From assembly GCF_028553885.1 (NCBI RefSeq), contig NZ_CP067169.1, forward strand, positions 124,001-188,000: DNA of 64,000 nt, given 5' to 3'. Position numbers and translations under genes: made by a program. Positions 60,934 to 64,000 of the stretch are shown one piece after another (position 1 is the first letter of the stretch; the number at the start of each line of letters is the position of its first letter). A model generated the notes under the pieces. The model made no database searches and had not been told where the DNA came from. It worked only from the letters and a program-made list of their open reading frames with translations. The stretch comes from Paracoccus aestuarii (GTDB lineage: Bacteria; Pseudomonadota; Alphaproteobacteria; Rhodobacterales; Rhodobacteraceae).

Positions 60934-62130
60934 TCACGCCTCGCGGTTCTTGTTGTAGACGTCGAAGAAGACGGCGGCCAACAGCACCAGGCCCTTGATC
61001 ACCTGCTGGTAATCGATGCCGATGCCCATGATGGACATGCCGTTGTTCATCACCCCCATGATGAAGGCGCCGACCACCGCCCCCACGATGCGCCCCACGC
61101 CCCCCGACATCGAGGCGCCGCCGATGAAGACCGCGGCGATCACGTCCAGCTCGACCGCGAAGCCCGCGCGGGGGGTGGCGGTGTTCAGCCGCGCGGCGAA
61201 GATCAGCCCGGCCAGCGCCGCCAAGAGGCCCATGTTCACGAAGGTCAGGAAGGTCAGCCTTTCGGTGCGGATCCCCGACAGCTTGGCGGCCTTGGCATTG
61301 CCGCCCACCGCATAGATGCGCCGGCCCAGGGTCGTGCGCTCGGTCAGAAAGACATAAACCACCGTCAGCACCACCATCGAGACCAGCACATTGGGCAGCC
61401 CGCGGAACCAGGCCAGCTTCCAGGTCACGAAGAGCAGCGCGGCGGCGACGATGGCATTGCGCGCCAGGAACAGACCGAAGGGTTCGTCATCGATGCCGAA
61501 GCGGGCATTGCGCGCCCGCCCCCGCAGGCCCAGCAACAGGATCAGCGCCGTGGCCGTCACGCCCACCGCCATGGCCAGCGCATTGGGCCGCCCCACGCCC
61601 AGCAGGTCGGGCACGAAGCCCGTCGACAGGGCCTGGAATTCCTGCGGAAAGGGCCCGACCGACTGGCCCGACAGCAGCCACAGCGACAGCCCGCGAAAGA
61701 CCAGCATCCCCGCCAAGGTGACGATGAAGGACGGGATCTTCCAATAGGCCACGAAGTAGCCCTGCACCGCGCCGATCGCCATGCCGGTCACGATGCAGAT
61801 CGCCATGGCCAGCCAGACCGGCAGGCCGTGGGTCACGATCATCACCGCCGCCAGCGCGCCGATGAACCCCATGACCGAACCCACCGACAGATCGATATGC
61901 CCCGCCACGATCACCAGCAGCATCCCGAGCGCCATGATGATGATATAGCTGTTCTGCAGGAACAGGTTGGTGATGTTGACCGGGCGCAGCAGCACGCCCC
62001 CGGTCACGATCTGAAAGAAGGCCATGATCGCGATCAGCGCGAACAAGAGCCCGTATTCGCGGATATGCCGCGCGATATAGGCACCGATGCCGATGCGGTC
62101 GGCCTGTGCGGTGGTCTCGGTCCGGTCCAT
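60934..62130 (-). CDS. gguB: Sugar ABC transporter permease (GguB/XylH type)
   Basis: The 398-residue protein has about ten hydrophobic helices and the carbohydrate-uptake-2 permease signature VIVAGHIDLSVGSVMGF near the N-terminus, with YAVGGNAKAAKLSGI in the cytoplasmic coupling loop. The permease forms the membrane pore for the ChvE-GguA system that imports pentoses and hexoses. It lies 13 bases after gguA and overlaps the GTG option of gguC. Confidence 0.9.
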   Translation of the reverse strand: MDRTETTAQADRIGIGAYIARHIREYGLLFALIAIMAFFQIVTGGVLLRPVNITNLFLQNSYIIIMALGMLLVIVAGHIDLSVGSVMGFIGALAAVMIVTHGLPVWLAMAICIVTGMAIGAVQGYFVAYWKIPSFIVTLAGMLVFRGLSLWLLSGQSVGPFPQEFQALSTGFVPDLLGVGRPNALAMAVGVTATALILLLGLRGRARNARFGIDDEPFGLFLARNAIVAAALLFVTWKLAWFRGLPNVLVSMVVLTVVYVFLTERTTLGRRIYAVGGNAKAAKLSGIRTERLTFLTFVNMGLLAALAGLIFAARLNTATPRAGFAVELDVIAAVFIGGASMSGGVGRIVGAVVGAFIMGVMNNGMSIMGIGIDYQQVIKGLVLLAAVFFDVYNKNREA

Positions 62131-62143
62131 GCCGCGTTCCCCC

Positions 62144-63655
62144 TTATTCCCTGACGATCAGCGACATGATCGCTTCCTGGCTGGCCTCGTCCGCGGACAG
62201 TTCGCCCACGAAGCGGCCCTCGTTCATCACGTGGATCCGGTCGCACAGGCCCAACAGCTCGGGCATCTCGGACGAGATCAGGATGACCGCCTTGCCCGCG
62301 CGGCTCAGCTCGTTGATGATGGTGTAGATCTCGTATTTGGCGCCCACGTCGATGCCGCGGGTCGGTTCGTCCAGGATCAGCAGCTCGGGTTCGGTGAACA
62401 GCCATTTGGCCAGGACGACCTTCTGCTGGTTGCCGCCCGACAGGTTCACGACCTTCTGGAACACGGATGGCGTGCGGATGCGCAGGCTGCGGCGATAGCG
62501 TTCGGCGACCTCGGTCTCGCGCCGTTCGTCGACGATGCCATGGGCCGAGACGGCGGGCAGGTTCGCCAGGATGGTGTTGCGCCGGATCGTCTCGTCGAGG
62601 ATCAGGCCCAGGGTCTTGCGGTCCTCGGTCACATAGGCCAGCCCGGCGGCGATGGCGCGGTCCACGGTGGACACGTCGACCACCTTGCCATGCATGCGCA
62701 CCGTGCCCGATATGTCGCGCCCCCAGCTGCGGCCGAAGACGCTCATGGCCAGTTCGGTCCGACCCGCGCCCATCAGGCCCGCGATGCCCACAACCTCGCC
62801 CGCGCGGACCTGCATCGACAGATCGCGGATCGCGCGGCGGTCGCGCTGTTCGGGATGGCCCACGTTCCAGTCGCGCAGCTCGAACACCACCTCGCCCGCG
62901 CGGCGTTCGCGTTCGGGGTAGCGATGGGCCATGTCGCGGCCCACCATGTCGCGCACGATGCGGTCCTCGGTCAGGCCGGCGGCATCCAGCGTGCTGATGG
63001 TCGATCCGTCGCGGATCACCGTCACCCGGTCGGCCACGCGGCGGACCTCGTTCAGCTTGTGGCTGATGATGATGCTGGTCACGCCTTGGGATTTCAGCTC
63101 CAGCAGCAGGTCCAGCAGGGCCTGGCTGTCGCTTTCCGACAGGGCGGCGGTCGGTTCGTCCAGGATCAGCAGGCGGACGTTGCGCGACAGGGCCTTGGCG
63201 ATCTCGACCAGCTGCTGCTGGCCGACGCCCAGGGTGTCGACCCGCGCGCCGGGCGGCTTGAGCAGCCCCACCTTGTCCAGAAGGGCGCGGGTCTGGCGGA
63301 AGGTGTCGGGCCAGTCGATCACCCCGCGCCGGGCGCGTTCATTGCCCAGAAAGATGTTCTCGGCGATGGTCAGCTGGGGGATCAGCGCCAGTTCCTGATG
63401 GATGATGATGCCCAGATCCTCGCTGTCGCGGATGGACCGGAACCGGGCGTCCCGGCCGTCGAAGACGATCCGCCCGTCATAGCTGCCATGGGGATAGACC
63501 CCCGACAGCACCTTCATCAGCGTCGATTTCCCCGCGCCGTTTTCCCCGCAGATGGCGTGGATGTCACCCTCGGCCACGGTCAGGCTGACATCGTCCAGGG
63601 CGCGGACGCCGGGAAAGGACTTGCCGATGCGCTGCATTTCCAGAATCGCGCCCAT
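62144..63655 (-). CDS. gguA: Sugar ABC transporter ATP-binding protein (GguA/XylG type)
   Basis: The 503-residue protein carries two ABC domains. The first has Walker [11 protein letters not shown], the signature [16 protein letters not shown] and Walker [12 protein letters not shown]. The second has the degenerate [10 protein letters not shown], with [16 protein letters not shown] and [16 protein letters not shown]. This is the standard layout of CUT2 sugar transporters. It lies 33 bases downstream of chvE on the minus strand. Confidence 0.95.
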   Translation of the reverse strand: MGAILEMQRIGKSFPGVRALDDVSLTVAEGDIHAICGENGAGKSTLMKVLSGVYPHGSYDGRIVFDGRDARFRSIRDSEDLGIIIHQELALIPQLTIAENIFLGNERARRGVIDWPDTFRQTRALLDKVGLLKPPGARVDTLGVGQQQLVEIAKALSRNVRLLILDEPTAALSESDSQALLDLLLELKSQGVTSIIISHKLNEVRRVADRVTVIRDGSTISTLDAAGLTEDRIVRDMVGRDMAHRYPERERRAGEVVFELRDWNVGHPEQRDRRAIRDLSMQVRAGEVVGIAGLMGAGRTELAMSVFGRSWGRDISGTVRMHGKVVDVSTVDRAIAAGLAYVTEDRKTLGLILDETIRRNTILANLPAVSAHGIVDERRETEVAERYRRSLRIRTPSVFQKVVNLSGGNQQKVVLAKWLFTEPELLILDEPTRGIDVGAKYEIYTIINELSRAGKAVILISSEMPELLGLCDRIHVMNEGRFVGELSADEASQEAIMSLIVRE

Positions 63656-63688
63656 CGCGTCCCCTCTCCCGTCCCGGCGCCCGCGATC

Positions 63689-64000
63689 TCAGTTGATCTG
63701 GTCTTCGGTGTAATAGCCGCTGTCGATCAGCACCTCGCGCCAGTTCGACTGATCCACGCCCACCGGCTCCAGCAGGAACGAGGGGACGACCTTGACGCCG
63801 TTGTCATAGGTCTCGGTGTCGTTGATCTCGGGCTCGGTGCCCTGCAGCATCGCATCGACCATGCCGACGGTCACCCGGGCCAGTTCGCGCGTGTCCTTGA
63901 AGACGGTGGAATACTGTTCGCCCGCCAGGATCGACTTGACCGACTGGACCTCGGCATCCTGGCCGGTGACGATGGGCATGGTCTGGTCGCCCGATCCGTA
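63689..64000 (-). CDS. chvE: ChvE-type periplasmic sugar-binding protein, partial
   Basis: Only the C-terminal 103 residues are in the window; the gene continues past 64000. The visible part ([37 protein letters not shown], then [20 protein letters not shown]) matches ChvE/MmsB-like multiple-sugar-binding proteins. Together with gguA and gguB it forms the uptake system heading a catabolic operon for aldoses. In agrobacteria ChvE also signals to a sensor kinase; nothing in the window tests that here. Confidence 0.9.
   Translation of the reverse strand, partial: YGSGDQTMPIVTGQDAEVQSVKSILAGEQYSTVFKDTRELARVTVGMVDAMLQGTEPEINDTETYDNGVKVVPSFLLEPVGVDQSNWREVLIDSGYYTEDQIN

Overview
The window reads as chromosome of a high-GC alphaproteobacterium of the Rhodobacteraceae, most like Paracoccus. 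The reasons are strong GC3 bias, dense operons with ATGA/GTGA stop-start overlaps, the ChvE/GguABC sugar uptake system, a UbiH-type hydroxylase, the four-gene ligase-associated repair cassette, and insertion sequences of types common in that family. No rRNA or CRISPR array was seen. One tRNA, tRNA-Pro(CGG), is present.

Layout. 1-1035: the tail of an RTX-type secreted protein cut by an IS5-family element. 1185-13537: core genes, namely an NlpC/P60 peptidase and leucyl aminopeptidase, a carbonic anhydrase, asd, an M28 peptidase fused to an autotransporter barrel, a GT29/GT4/MFS envelope cluster, leuB and a DMT permease. 13584-23280: tRNA-Pro followed by an accessory block. It holds an argC behind a structured leader, an intact IS481 element, a LacI regulator divergent from a DHDPS-family aldolase with a TAXI-TRAP transporter, about 940 bp without recognisable genes, and an IS5 copy. 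Two inverted 28-nt repeats lie at 13760 and 21680. 23288-35489: core genes (MFS, lolA, a radical SAM plus UdgX repair pair, a frameshifted glutaminase, UbiH-type monooxygenase, SDR, AMP nucleosidase, HU, DMT, GST, a WYL regulator). 35508-41078: the complete ligase-associated DNA repair operon of MBL exonuclease, ATP-dependent ligase, Lhr-like helicase and PdeM. 41110-47136: an IS graveyard of nested and truncated IS5, IS110, IS3 and IS66 pieces, ending with an intact IS5 element. 47241-50552: an HlyD/ABC-2 exporter whose upstream flank is cut by that IS. 50485-55315: a malonate regulon (madLM, matB, malonyl-CoA decarboxylase, matR) with a 16-bp palindromic operator. 55763-64000: chvE-gguA-gguB-gguC plus dehydratase, sugar dehydrogenase and semialdehyde dehydrogenase, which together form a non-phosphorylative pentose (L-arabinose-type) oxidation pathway.

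The most unusual signal is in the IS graveyard and the IS5 copy at 22.4 kb. Two families of short palindromic mini-elements sit inside transposase genes of unrelated IS families. Family 1 has four copies, plus one possible decayed copy. Each has a conserved 13-nt loop closed by a 3-bp stem and an outer stem whose bases differ between copies but stay paired. Family 2 has three copies with 11-bp arms and a 3-nt loop, one inserted in frame. Two transposase remnants carry one copy of each family. This looks like a mobile palindromic repeat system that lands in, or survives in, transposase genes, comparable in style to Rickettsia palindromic elements. I know of no description of these sequences, but I could not search.
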